DNA of 64,000 nucleotides, from positions 351,878-415,877 of the forward strand of contig CAVPDC010000010.1 of assembly GCA_963702595.1 (NCBI GenBank). Reading direction: 5' to 3'. The notes under the pieces were generated by a model, which made no database searches, was not told where the DNA came from, and saw nothing but the letters and a program-made list of their open reading frames with translations. How positions within the stretch are numbered: position 1 is the first letter of the stretch; every line of letters begins with the position of its first letter. Below are positions 17,886 through 27,471 of this stretch, in pieces. The position numbers and the translations under genes are program-made. The stretch is from JALORV01 sp963702595. Lineage in GTDB: Bacteria; Pseudomonadota; Gammaproteobacteria; Burkholderiales; Burkholderiaceae_F.

Positions 17886-17929
17886 GCGAGCGCACGTGCG
17901 ACCGCAACGCGGTCGCGTACGTGAGCGGC
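17886..17929 (-). repeat. Copy A of the variable-stem hairpin repeat
   Basis: On the minus strand it reads GCCGCTC, two bases, GTACGCGA, a stem CCGC/GCGG with loop GTT, then TCGCACGTGC and CTCGC. The same constant blocks with different but still self-complementary stems recur twice near 23000-23400. It ends 3 bases before the fccB stop codon. Confidence 0.8.
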
Positions 17930-17931
17930 GG

Positions 17932-19224
17932 CTACGCCAGCATATCCGCCCAGATCGTCTGCGCCCAACCGTTGGCATAAGCGCCTTCAAGCGCCCACGA
18001 CGCACGATCCTGAGAAGAAATGCCACCCGAGCCCGCCACGGCCTCCATTGTTTTCTTTTCCGGGACCCAGCGGTGCACGCTGGCGACGTGCACGGCATTC
18101 TTGTCGTCGATGAAGCTGTAGCAGGTGTTGGCCATCATCGGCGGCGTGACGGGGCGGCCATTAAGCAACTCGACGATCGCCGCCGCCGCCGCTTTCCCAT
18201 GCTGGTTCGCCATATGGCCGGACTTTGGCATCGCCGGGGCCGACAGCGTGGAATCGCCAAGAACGTGCACGCCCTTGACCTTGATCGACTCGAGGGTAGT
18301 CCAGTCGACCTCGCACCAGCGGTTGTTCGCCGTGATCAGCCCGGCATCACGCGCGATGTTGGCGGCGCGCTGCGGCGGGATGAAGTTGACGACGTCGCCA
18401 CGCACCTTGTCGCCGATCTCTGTGACCAGCGTTCCGCTCTTGACGTCGATTTCGGTGACCGGCGAGCCGACGCGGTAGTCGACGATGCCCTTGTAGTCCT
18501 CGCCGAACACGCGCGAGAAGAGCGGCTTCTTCGACACATAGTCGGGATTGGCGTCCAGCACGATCAGCTTGCTCCTCGGCTTGGCCTGCTTGAGGTACCA
18601 GGCGATCTGGCAGGCGCGCTCGTACGGCCCCGGCGGGCAGCGGTACGGCGCCAGGGGGATTGCCATCACGACGACGCCGCCATCCTTCAACTCGGTGAGC
18701 TGGCGGCGCAGCGCCACGGTCTGTGGCCCCGCTTTCCACGCGTGAAGCACCGTGCCTTCGGCGGCGGACGACCAGCCCTGAAGCTTGTCGTACATGAACT
18801 CAATGCCGGGCGAGACCACCAGTCGGTCGTAGGGCAACGTGCCGCCCGACGCCAGGCGGACCTGCTTCTTATCGGCGTCGATGGCGGACACGGTGTCACG
18901 CACGCGTTTGACGCCGTGCTTGTCGAGGCCGGCGTAGCTCACCGTGATGTCGGCCATCGTCCTTGAACCCGCCAGTACCAGGTTCGATATCGGGCAGGAG
19001 ATGAAGGCTTCGTTCGGATCGACCAGGGTCACTTCGATCGTGCCTTCGGACCATAAGCGCAGGTACTTGGCGGTCGTGGCGCCTCCGTAGCCGGCGCCGA
19101 CCACCACCACCTTGCCGATGGACTTCTTCTCGCTCATCGTGGCGCAGGCAGCGAGCGAGCCGGCGGCGGCGGTTGCCGACAGAACCTTGAGCAGATCGCG
19201 CCGGGAGAATTGCGTCGCGTTCAT
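17932..19224 (-). CDS. fccB: Flavocytochrome c sulfide dehydrogenase, flavoprotein subunit
   Basis: FAD subunit of periplasmic sulfide dehydrogenase, which oxidises sulfide to sulfur or polysulfide and passes electrons to the cytochrome subunit. The 430-residue protein has a Tat signal (SRRDLLK at 7-13), then a possible lipobox LAAC at 24-27. The FAD site is VVVVGAGYGGATTAKYL. The AFISCPISN cysteine corresponds to the flavin-linked cysteine of Allochromatium FccB, and PYRCPPGPYERA carries the second redox cysteine. The C-terminal FCSD-type dimerisation region is present. Similarity to Allochromatium FccB runs along the whole protein. It follows the cytochrome gene by 10 nt. It could act on other sulfur species. 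Confidence 0.9.
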   Translation of the reverse strand: MNATQFSRRDLLKVLSATAAAGSLAACATMSEKKSIGKVVVVGAGYGGATTAKYLRLWSEGTIEVTLVDPNEAFISCPISNLVLAGSRTMADITVSYAGLDKHGVKRVRDTVSAIDADKKQVRLASGGTLPYDRLVVSPGIEFMYDKLQGWSSAAEGTVLHAWKAGPQTVALRRQLTELKDGGVVVMAIPLAPYRCPPGPYERACQIAWYLKQAKPRSKLIVLDANPDYVSKKPLFSRVFGEDYKGIVDYRVGSPVTEIDVKSGTLVTEIGDKVRGDVVNFIPPQRAANIARDAGLITANNRWCEVDWTTLESIKVKGVHVLGDSTLSAPAMPKSGHMANQHGKAAAAAIVELLNGRPVTPPMMANTCYSFIDDKNAVHVASVHRWVPEKKTMEAVAGSGGISSQDRASWALEGAYANGWAQTIWADMLA

Positions 19225-19234
19225 CCGTTTCCCC

Positions 19235-19555
19235 TCAGCGTGCGGCCGTCTGCCGCGAAAAGTGGTCCGCAATTGCCTCAATCTGCGGGTCGGTATAGCC
19301 CTTGGCGAGCTGATGCATGATCGTTGCCGGGCGCTTGCCATCGCGGAAGGCTCTCATCTGCTCCACGATGGTGGCCTTAGGCTGGCCGGCCAGGCTCGGC
19401 ATCGCACCCTTGGCGTTACCCGTTGTGCCATGGCAATTGGCGCAATTGGCCGCGAGGTAGGCGGCATTCGCCGGTATCGCAGGACCTCCCTGGGCAAGGG
19501 CCGCGGTGGTCGCCAGCGGCCAGACGAGGGTTGTGACCCATCGTGTCATTTTCAC
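19235..19555 (-). CDS. fccA: Monoheme c-type cytochrome subunit of sulfide dehydrogenase
   Basis: Periplasmic class I cytochrome c of 106 residues with a cleavable signal peptide (to about residue 22) and one heme site, CANCH at 38-42. A Met in TIMHQL is the likely sixth ligand. Its position directly before fccB identifies it as the electron-accepting subunit. GTG 19555 is preferred over ATG 19549 because GAGGAG lies 6 nt before the GTG and 12 nt before the ATG. The 143 bases before clpA hold no gene I recognise. Confidence 0.87.
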   Translation of the reverse strand: MKMTRWVTTLVWPLATTAALAQGGPAIPANAAYLAANCANCHGTTGNAKGAMPSLAGQPKATIVEQMRAFRDGKRPATIMHQLAKGYTDPQIEAIADHFSRQTAAR

Positions 19556-19698
19556 TACTGTCTCCTCAAAAGAAAAAGCCCTCAGAGCCTTGAGAACTCT
19601 AAGGACCGACTATCCGGTACCTGGACCGACGGCGTCAACCGGCGGGAGAGCGGGGGATCGGCATATCAAAATGCCAGGGCGGCATGTCTCCGACCTGT

Positions 19699-22001
<2,303 letters not shown>

Positions 22002-22005
<4 letters not shown>

Positions 22006-22310
22006 GCTTCCTCCATCACGCACTGCAGCGGATGCTGGTGCTGGCGTGAATAACTGCAGACTTGCTCGACCTTGGTCGCGGCGATATCTCGTGGATAGAC
22101 GCCACAGACGCCGCGTCCTTCGTGATGCACCTTCAGCATGATCTGGGTTGCCTGTTCTCTCCCTTTGCCGAAGAACTTCTGCAGGACTCCGACCACGAAT
22201 TCCATCGGCGTGTAGTCGTCGTTCAGCAGGACCACCTGATACATGGGCGGCGGCTTGACGCGAGAAGCCTGCTTCTCGACGACCGCACCTTCGTCAATCC
22301 GCTCACTCAT
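22002..22310 (-). CDS. clpS: ATP-dependent Clp protease adaptor ClpS
   Basis: N-degron adaptor that hands N-end-rule substrates to ClpA. The 102-residue protein has the ligand-pocket signature VVLLNDDYTPMEFVVGVLQ and the conserved HHEGRGVCGVYPRDIAATK region. Its stop overlaps the clpA start as ATGA. The start has no Shine-Dalgarno sequence; TAGAAT lies exactly 8 nt upstream, so the clpSA mRNA is probably leaderless. Confidence 0.97.
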
Positions 22311-22736
22311 TGACCCGCATTCTAGGCAAACCGGTCTTGATTAACGGTATACAAAAAGCGTACCAATCATACGGTAAATCACCTTGCGCACAGACGGATG
22401 TACCGCCCTCACAACGCGATGTGGACATGCAACATAAGAGCGAAGTCGCGGCCTTCGGTTCCATCTGCACAGCGCCGCCGAGGGCGTGCTTGCCCGCCCT
22501 GGCGCGGTCGCCAGACGGCACCGGAAAGGGCTGGAATCCCGCGTCGGGGGCGTGCCCGCGACAACCGCTTGACCGACGCGGCTTTTGCTCGAACAATCGC
22601 TGCCGTCTGTTCCGGACATGCAGGTGTACGGGGCAGGCGCGCACCCGAAATGGAGCACGGGTGCGCGGATTCGGGGCAGCGTCGGCGGCAGCAATGACAA
22701 CGGAGCCGCCCCTTCATACGTGGGAAGGATGAGGGT
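22311..22736. other. Divergent intergenic region between clpS and the cold-shock gene
   Basis: These 426 bases hold the clpS -10 element at one end. The rest is probably the promoter and long leader of the cold-shock gene, as is usual for csp genes. A TTGATT near 22336 could be a -35. No coding signal or RNA gene is convincing. Confidence 0.5.
22319..22324 (-). promoter_or_regulatory. -10 element of clpS, leaderless arrangement
   Basis: TAGAAT on the minus strand with exactly 8 nt to the clpS ATG and no ribosome binding site in between. Confidence 0.6.
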
Positions 22737-22943
22737 ATGGCAACAGGAACGGTCAAGTGGTTCAACGACGCCAAGGGGTTCGGCTTCATCACGCCGGATG
22801 ACGGGGGAGAGGACTTGTTTGCGCACTTCTCGGCGATCCAGATGAATGGCTTCAAGACACTGAAGGAAGGCCAGAAGGTGCAGTTCGAAGTCGTGCAGGG
22901 GCCGAAGGGCAAGCAGGCATCGAATATCACTGCCGCCGCCTGA
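22737..22943 (+). CDS. Cold-shock protein (CspA family)
   Basis: Single-stranded nucleic-acid binding protein of 68 residues, a full cold-shock domain. RNP1 is KGFGFITPDD and RNP2 is DLFAHFSAI, and the N-terminus TGTVKWFNDAKGFGF is typical. A strong ribosome binding site (GGAAGGA) lies 7 nt before the ATG. It likely acts as an RNA chaperone; whether it is cold-induced cannot be told from sequence. An intrinsic terminator follows. Confidence 0.96.
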   Translation: MATGTVKWFNDAKGFGFITPDDGGEDLFAHFSAIQMNGFKTLKEGQKVQFEVVQGPKGKQASNITAAA

Positions 22944-22964
22944 ACGGCAGCGCGCCGCTTACAG

Positions 22965-22990
22965 ACCCCGCTGCGGCGGGGTTGTTTTAT
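22965..22990 (+). terminator. Intrinsic terminator of the cold-shock gene
   Basis: ACCCCGC, loop TGCG, GCGGGGT, then TGTTTTATT, 22 nt after the stop. Confidence 0.88.
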
Positions 22991-22997
22991 TGGTTGC

Positions 22998-23123
22998 GCC
23001 GCTCGTGTACGCGATCGGCTGCGCCGATCGCACGTGCACTCGCTCCGGTACGGTTCGCGCTTGCGCGAACCGCTCAAGACTGATTAGTCGGCTGCGCTCC
23101 GGAGCGGCCGCGCGCTCCGCCGA
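22998..23123 (+). repeat. Left arm (copy B) of the mosaic hairpin repeat
   Basis: Chain of hairpins. H1: GCGATCGGC/GCCGATCGC around TGC, flanked by GTGTAC and GTGCAC with a two-base bulge. H2: CGGTTCGCG/CGCGAACCG around CTTG. H3: GACT/AGTC. H4: the palindrome CGCTCCGGAGCG. The right arm at 23271-23402 is its inverted partner. Confidence 0.85.
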
Positions 23124-23190
23124 CGTGCAACTGCACGGCACCTACCCTGCCCTCCGCCCGGCGGAAGAGGGTTGGCACCTCCTCCCTGCG

Positions 23191-23213
23191 CCCTCCTCGC
23201 CTGGCGAGGAGGG
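23191..23213. repeat. Near-perfect hairpin in the spacer
   Basis: CCCTCCTCGCC and GGCGAGGAGGG separated by one base. A second small hairpin, CGTGCA/TGCACG, lies at 23124-23137. These resemble extragenic palindromes seen in many GC-rich proteobacteria. Confidence 0.75.
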
Positions 23214-23270
23214 AAATGGCAATCCTGGCACTGCGAGGTGTGTCGCGGGGTGGAGTGCCCGCCCTTGTAC

Positions 23271-23402
23271 TTCGGCGGAGCGCGCGGCCGCTCCGGAGCG
23301 CAGCCGACTGATCAGTCTTGAGCGGCTCTCCGCAAAGCGAGAGCCGTACCGCCGAGCGAGTGCACGTGCGACGCGCGCAGCGCGTCGCGTACACCCGAGC
23401 GA
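23271..23402 (-). repeat. Right arm (copy C) of the mosaic hairpin repeat
   Basis: Inverted relative to the left arm. The roughly 49-base inner block is identical but for one base. The H1 stem is GCGACGCGC/GCGCGTCGC and the H2 stem CGGCTCTC/GAGAGCCG, both different from the left arm yet still complementary. It ends just before the icd stop codon. Confidence 0.85.
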
Positions 23403-23405
23403 CGC

Positions 23406-24653
23406 TCACATGTTGTCGATCATCACCTGCCCGAATCCGGAGCAGCTGACCTGGGTGGCGCCTTCCATCAGGCGCGCGAAGTCGTAGGTGACTTTCTTCG
23501 ACAGGATCGAACGTTCCATCGACTTGATGACGAGGTCGGCCGCTTCGGTCCAGCCCATGTGACGCAGCATCATCTCGGCCGAGAGGATCTCCGAGCCGGG
23601 GTTGACGTAGTCCTTGCCAGCGTACTTCGGCGCCGTGCCATGCGTGGCCTCGAACATCGCGATGGAGTCGGACAGGTTCGCACCCGGCGCGATGCCGATG
23701 CCGCCGACCTGAGCGGCCAGCGCGTCCGAGATGTAGTCACCGTTGAGGTTCATCGTTGCGATGACGTCGTATTCGGCCGGCCGCAGCAGGATCTGCTGCA
23801 GGAACGCATCGGCGATGACGTCCTTGAGCACGATGTCGCCGTGCGGCGCCTTGATCTTCATCCACGGGCCACCGTCGAGCAACTCGGCCTTGAATTCCCG
23901 CTGGGCCAGCTCATAGCCCCATTTCGCGAAGGCGCCCTCGGTGAACTTCATGATGTTGCCCTTGTGCACGAACGTCAGGCTCTTGCGCCTGTTGTCGATG
24001 CAATACTGGAGCGCCTTGCGCACGAGCCGCTCGGTGCCTTCGCGCGAGATCGGCTTGATGCCGATGCCGGAAGTTGCCGGGAAACGGATCTTCTTGACGC
24101 CCATCTCGTCCTGCAGGAACTTGATGAGCTTCTTCGCTTTCTCGCTTTCCGCCTCGTACTCGATGCCGGCGTAGATGTCCTCCGAGTTCTCGCGGAAGAT
24201 GACCATGTTGGTCTTCTCGGGCTCCTTTACGGGGCTCGGTACACCCTTGAAGTACTGGATCGGCCGCAGGCACACGTAGAGGTCGAGTTCCTGCCGTAGC
24301 GCGACGTTGATCGAGCGGATGCCGCCACCGACCGGGGTCGTCAGCGGCCCCTTGATCGACACGACGTAGTCGCGCAGCACCTTCAGCGTCTCTTCCGGCA
24401 ACCAGACGTCCGGCCCGTAGACCTTGGTCGATTTCTCGCCGGCATAGATCTCCATCCAGACGATCTTCTTCTTGCCGCCGTAAGCCTTGGCGACCGCCGC
24501 GTCGACCACCTTGATCATCACCGGCGTGATGTCGACCCCGGTGCCGTCGCCCTCGATGTACGGAATGATCGGCTGGTCAGGAACACTCAGGCTGTAGTCC
24601 TTGTTGACGGTGATCTTCTGGCCGGTCGTGGGGACCTTGATGTGCGCGTACAT
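23406..24653 (-). CDS. icd: NADP-dependent isocitrate dehydrogenase
   Basis: TCA-cycle enzyme converting isocitrate to 2-oxoglutarate with NADPH production. The 415-residue protein aligns with E. coli Icd throughout: the substrate loop GGGIRSINVALRQELDLYVC includes Ser114, equivalent to the phosphorylated Ser113, and FRENSEDIYAGIE and GDYISDALAAQVGGIG follow. ATG 24653 is preceded by GGAG at a suitable distance. The convergent cold-shock gene is separated from it by the repeat block. Confidence 0.97.
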   Translation of the reverse strand: MYAHIKVPTTGQKITVNKDYSLSVPDQPIIPYIEGDGTGVDITPVMIKVVDAAVAKAYGGKKKIVWMEIYAGEKSTKVYGPDVWLPEETLKVLRDYVVSIKGPLTTPVGGGIRSINVALRQELDLYVCLRPIQYFKGVPSPVKEPEKTNMVIFRENSEDIYAGIEYEAESEKAKKLIKFLQDEMGVKKIRFPATSGIGIKPISREGTERLVRKALQYCIDNRRKSLTFVHKGNIMKFTEGAFAKWGYELAQREFKAELLDGGPWMKIKAPHGDIVLKDVIADAFLQQILLRPAEYDVIATMNLNGDYISDALAAQVGGIGIAPGANLSDSIAMFEATHGTAPKYAGKDYVNPGSEILSAEMMLRHMGWTEAADLVIKSMERSILSKKVTYDFARLMEGATQVSCSGFGQVMIDNM

Positions 24654-24925
24654 GGCGTCTCCGGGCGGTGTTTTCTTATGAATGGCAGCGGCTCCGCACA
24701 ACAACCATGGCTGGCCGCTTGCCTCGATAGCAGGGGGAAGAGTTTACTCGGGCCGACTCAGGCTGGACGATCCTGCACATGACGCGTGTCAACCGTACGC
24801 CTCGAATGCCCGTTAATTAGCCGACCATTTGGTCGGCCCTGCCTTTTTTCGTTCCTCGCCTGGCGCCGAGTAACTGGCGCCACCGCGGTAAAGTCACCCC
24901 AGCGATCCGACTCTTGAGTTGCGCG
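24654..24925. other. Divergent region between icd and the DUF192 gene
   Basis: These 272 bases hold the promoters of both genes. No consensus promoter stands out. A strong palindrome followed by a T-run lies at 24820-24850. I see no coding sequence. Confidence 0.5.
24820..24850 (+). promoter_or_regulatory. Palindrome with T-run: operator or small-RNA terminator
   Basis: GCCGACCA and TGGTCGGC with two bases between, then six bases and a run of T. It sits between divergent genes, where no terminator is expected. The GACCA...TGGTC core resembles TetR-family operators. The T-run could instead end a short RNA. Confidence 0.4.
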
Positions 24926-25390
24926 ATGTCCGTGCCATCCACTTTGCTACGTCGTATCTTCACGCTGCTGCTTGGCGTCGCACTGGCAGGCAACGCCGTC
25001 GCCCAGTCGGGAGCGCAACCAACCCTGCCGACAGCGCGCCTCACCGCCGGCATGCACATCATCACGGCGGAACTCGCCACCACACCGCAAAGCCGCACGA
25101 TCGGCATGATGTTTCGCGAGAAGACGGCGCCCAATCACGGGATGCTCTTTGTCTTCGAATACAAGGCCCAGCAGTGCTTCTGGATGCGCAACACCCCACT
25201 GCCATTGTCGATCGCGTTTATCGAGGACGACGGCACGATCCTCCAGATCAATGACATGGCGCCGAAGAACGAAACGTTGCACTGTTCGCAGCGCCCCGTC
25301 CGCTTTGCGCTCGAAATGGAACAAGGCTGGTTCGCGCGCAAGGGCCTGGCCGTGGGCGCGAAGCTTGGCGGCCTCCCGGCCTCCCGCTGA
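24926..25390 (+). CDS. Secreted DUF192-family protein
   Basis: A 154-residue protein with a cleavable signal peptide (about residues 1-26, ending AVAQ) and one DUF192 domain. Family features visible are RTIGMMFREK, NHGMLFVFEY, CFWMRNTPLPLSIAFI and MAPKNETLHC. The biochemical role of DUF192 proteins is not established. It should be periplasmic. The ATG at 24926 is chosen over an upstream TTG because the signal peptide begins there. It converges on sodB across a long perfect hairpin. Confidence 0.88.
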   Translation: MSVPSTLLRRIFTLLLGVALAGNAVAQSGAQPTLPTARLTAGMHIITAELATTPQSRTIGMMFREKTAPNHGMLFVFEYKAQQCFWMRNTPLPLSIAFIEDDGTILQINDMAPKNETLHCSQRPVRFALEMEQGWFARKGLAVGAKLGGLPASR

Positions 25391-25394
25391 ACAG

Positions 25395-25447
25395 GCCGCG
25401 CCATTGCCAACGGCCGCCCACCCGGCGGCCGTTGGCAATGGCGCGGC
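25395..25447. terminator. Perfect 24-base inverted repeat between convergent genes
   Basis: Arms 25395-25418 and 25424-25447 are exactly complementary with loop CACCC. It lies between the DUF192 and sodB stops. There is no T-run on either strand, so it may block or stabilise both transcripts rather than act as a classical terminator. Confidence 0.65.
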
Positions 25448-25462
25448 GCCTGACGGCGCGCG

Positions 25463-26044
25463 TCAGCCGAAATTGCGGGCCGCAAAGTCCCAGTTGACGA
25501 GCGACGTCAGGAACGTCTCGACGAACTTGGGGCGCGCATTGCGGTAGTCGATGTAATAGGCGTGTTCCCACACATCGATCGTCAGAAGCGGCTTGTCAGC
25601 CGTCGTCAGCGGCGTGGCGGCGTTGCTGGTGTTGACCAGATCGACCGAACCGTCGCCCTTCTTGACGAGCCAGGTCCAGCCCGAACCGAAGTTCCCGACT
25701 GCGCTCTTGGTGAAAGCTTCCCTGAACGCGGCGTAGGAACCCCACTTCTTCGAGATCGCCTGTCCCAGCGCACCGGACGGCTCGCCGCCGCCACCGGGCT
25801 TCATGCAGTTCCAGAAGAACGTGTGGTTCCACACCTGGGCCGCATTGTTGAACACACCACCTGACGACTTGCGGACGATGTCCTCGAGCGAACTCGCCTC
25901 GAACTCGGTGCCCTTGATCAGGTTGTTCAGGTTGGTGACATAGGCCTGATGATGCTTGCCGTAGTGGTACTCGAAGGTCTCCTTCGACATGTGAGGCGCG
26001 AGGGCATCGGTCGCGTAGGGAAGAGCCGGCAGCGTGTGTTCCAT
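25463..26044 (-). CDS. sodB: Superoxide dismutase, Fe type
   Basis: Cytosolic iron superoxide dismutase converting superoxide to hydrogen peroxide and oxygen. The 193-residue length is standard. Metal ligands are His27 (YHYGKHH), His74 (WNHTFFWNCM), Asp157 and His161 (IDVWEHAYYIDYRN). Features such as NNAAQVWNHTF favour Fe over Mn, but metal choice cannot be proven by eye. A TAGAAT about 40 bases upstream is a possible -10. Confidence 0.96.
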   Translation of the reverse strand: MEHTLPALPYATDALAPHMSKETFEYHYGKHHQAYVTNLNNLIKGTEFEASSLEDIVRKSSGGVFNNAAQVWNHTFFWNCMKPGGGGEPSGALGQAISKKWGSYAAFREAFTKSAVGNFGSGWTWLVKKGDGSVDLVNTSNAATPLTTADKPLLTIDVWEHAYYIDYRNARPKFVETFLTSLVNWDFAARNFG

Positions 26045-26094
26045 GAAGGGCCTCGGTTGCGTTCGGTGAAAAGCGAAATTCTATCGCTCTGCGC

Positions 26095-27471
26095 TCAGGC
26101 GACATCCTCATCGACCGGAGGGCCTTTACTGTCGAGCGTCTCGACCCGAACGCCGGCGGCGCCTCTGGCGAGCACGATCCGCAACGGGTCACCGCGGACG
26201 AGTGCCGCCACATCCGTCACAGCCCGTCCGTCCGCCGCGAGTGCGATCGCATAGCCTCGATCCAGCACGGCGCTCGGATTCAACGCCGCGAGCCGAGCGG
26301 CCAACGGTTCCAACCGTACAGCCCGCCCGGCGAGCAACGCTTTTCCCGCCGCCAGCAGCCGGCCGCGGCGCGAGGCCAGCACGTCGAACTGCAGCGATGG
26401 ATGCGCACGCAGCCAGCGCGCCCGGCACGCTGCCACCTGCGCGCCTGCACCCCCGACGACGCGGGCAGCGGCGGCCGCGGCGCGCGACCGGAGGCCGGCC
26501 ACGCGTGATTCGAGTCCAGCGATCGGCGCGCGCGGCACCGCCAGGCTCCGCTGCGCGAAATCGATGCGCTGTGCCGCATCCTGCAGGCGACCACGGAGCT
26601 GACGCGCCAGATGCTTCAGCTGCGACGCCAGTTCATCGTGCAGCGCCGCAGCCGCAGGCGCCACGAGTTCGGCGGCCGCGGTCGGCGTGGGCGCCCGCAC
26701 GTCGGCCGCGAAATCGGCGATCGTGAAGTCGCTTTCGTGGCCGACGCCGACGACCACCGGAATTGGACAGGCGCGGATTGCGCGTGCGACGACCTCTTCA
26801 TTAAAGGCCCAGAGGTCTTCGATCGATCCGCCGCCGCGCACCAGCAGAATCGCATCGACCTCAGAGCGTTCACCGACGCGCTCCAGCATCTGCGCGATGC
26901 GCGCACCCGCCTCGACACCCTGGACCGGCACCGGATACACGACCACGCGCACGTAGGGAGCCCGGCGTTGCAGAGCGCTGGCGACATCGCGCAGTGCAGC
27001 GGCCTGCAGCGATGTGACGACCCCGACGGCGCGCGGCAGGCGTGGCAGGGGGCGTTTGCGTCGGTCGTCGAACAGACCTTCCGCGGCAAGTCGTTGCTTG
27101 AGCTTCAGGAACTCCTCGTAGAGTCGCCCGAGCCCGGCGCGCTGCATGAACTCGACATTGAGCTGGAAGTCGCCACGCGCTTCGTACAGCGACACGATCG
27201 CGGTGGCCTCGACCGCGTCGCCCTCGCGCGGCTGCCAGCCGAGCAGACTGTTGCGTCCGCGGAACATGACACACCGCACTTGCGCGATGTCGTCCTTGAG
27301 GACGAAGTACCAGTGCCCGCTCGCCGCGCGCGTAAGGTTCGAAACCTCGCCCTGGACCCGCACCAGCGGGAAGCTGCGCTCCAGGAGGCCCGCAACGGCG
27401 CGGTTCAGCGCTGAAACCGTCAGCGGAGCCCGCGTCAATGCTGGATCCGGAAGCTCAGAGCCAAGCGCCAT
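26095..27471 (-). CDS. xseA: Exodeoxyribonuclease VII large subunit
   Basis: Large subunit of the single-strand exonuclease used in mismatch repair, paired with XseB (encoded at 58847). The 458-residue protein has the N-terminal OB fold (LVRVQGEVSNLTRAASGHWY), the catalytic core with VGVVTSLQAAALRDV, RGGGSIEDLWAFNEE and GVGHESDFTIADF, and a long helical C-terminal part. ATG 27471 is chosen; a GTG at 27498 is possible. It is divergent from exbB. Confidence 0.95.
   Translation of the reverse strand: MALGSELPDPALTRAPLTVSALNRAVAGLLERSFPLVRVQGEVSNLTRAASGHWYFVLKDDIAQVRCVMFRGRNSLLGWQPREGDAVEATAIVSLYEARGDFQLNVEFMQRAGLGRLYEEFLKLKQRLAAEGLFDDRRKRPLPRLPRAVGVVTSLQAAALRDVASALQRRAPYVRVVVYPVPVQGVEAGARIAQMLERVGERSEVDAILLVRGGGSIEDLWAFNEEVVARAIRACPIPVVVGVGHESDFTIADFAADVRAPTPTAAAELVAPAAAALHDELASQLKHLARQLRGRLQDAAQRIDFAQRSLAVPRAPIAGLESRVAGLRSRAAAAAARVVGGAGAQVAACRARWLRAHPSLQFDVLASRRGRLLAAGKALLAGRAVRLEPLAARLAALNPSAVLDRGYAIALAADGRAVTDVAALVRGDPLRIVLARGAAGVRVETLDSKGPPVDEDVA

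Larger units (their letters stand above)
22944..23405. repeat. Hairpin-filled convergent intergenic block
   Basis: After the csp terminator this 462-base interval consists almost entirely of inverted repeats: two arms of a roughly 125-base element in opposite orientation and several hairpins in the spacer between them. No gene is credible here, although short frames stay open because of the base composition. Confidence 0.85.

Noticed and set aside
22310..22732. Protein-coding frame between clpS and the cold-shock gene
   Set aside because: No ribosome binding site, composition unlike neighbours, and the interval is better explained as promoter and csp leader.
22998..23402. CRISPR array or integron attC sites
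   Set aside because: Units are inverted, not regularly spaced direct repeats, and lack attC core sites (GTTRRRY). No cas or integrase gene is near.
22998..23402. Insertion sequence or MITE with terminal inverted repeats
   Set aside because: No transposase and no target-site duplication could be recognised, and the arms are internally structured. A mobile origin is not excluded but not supported.
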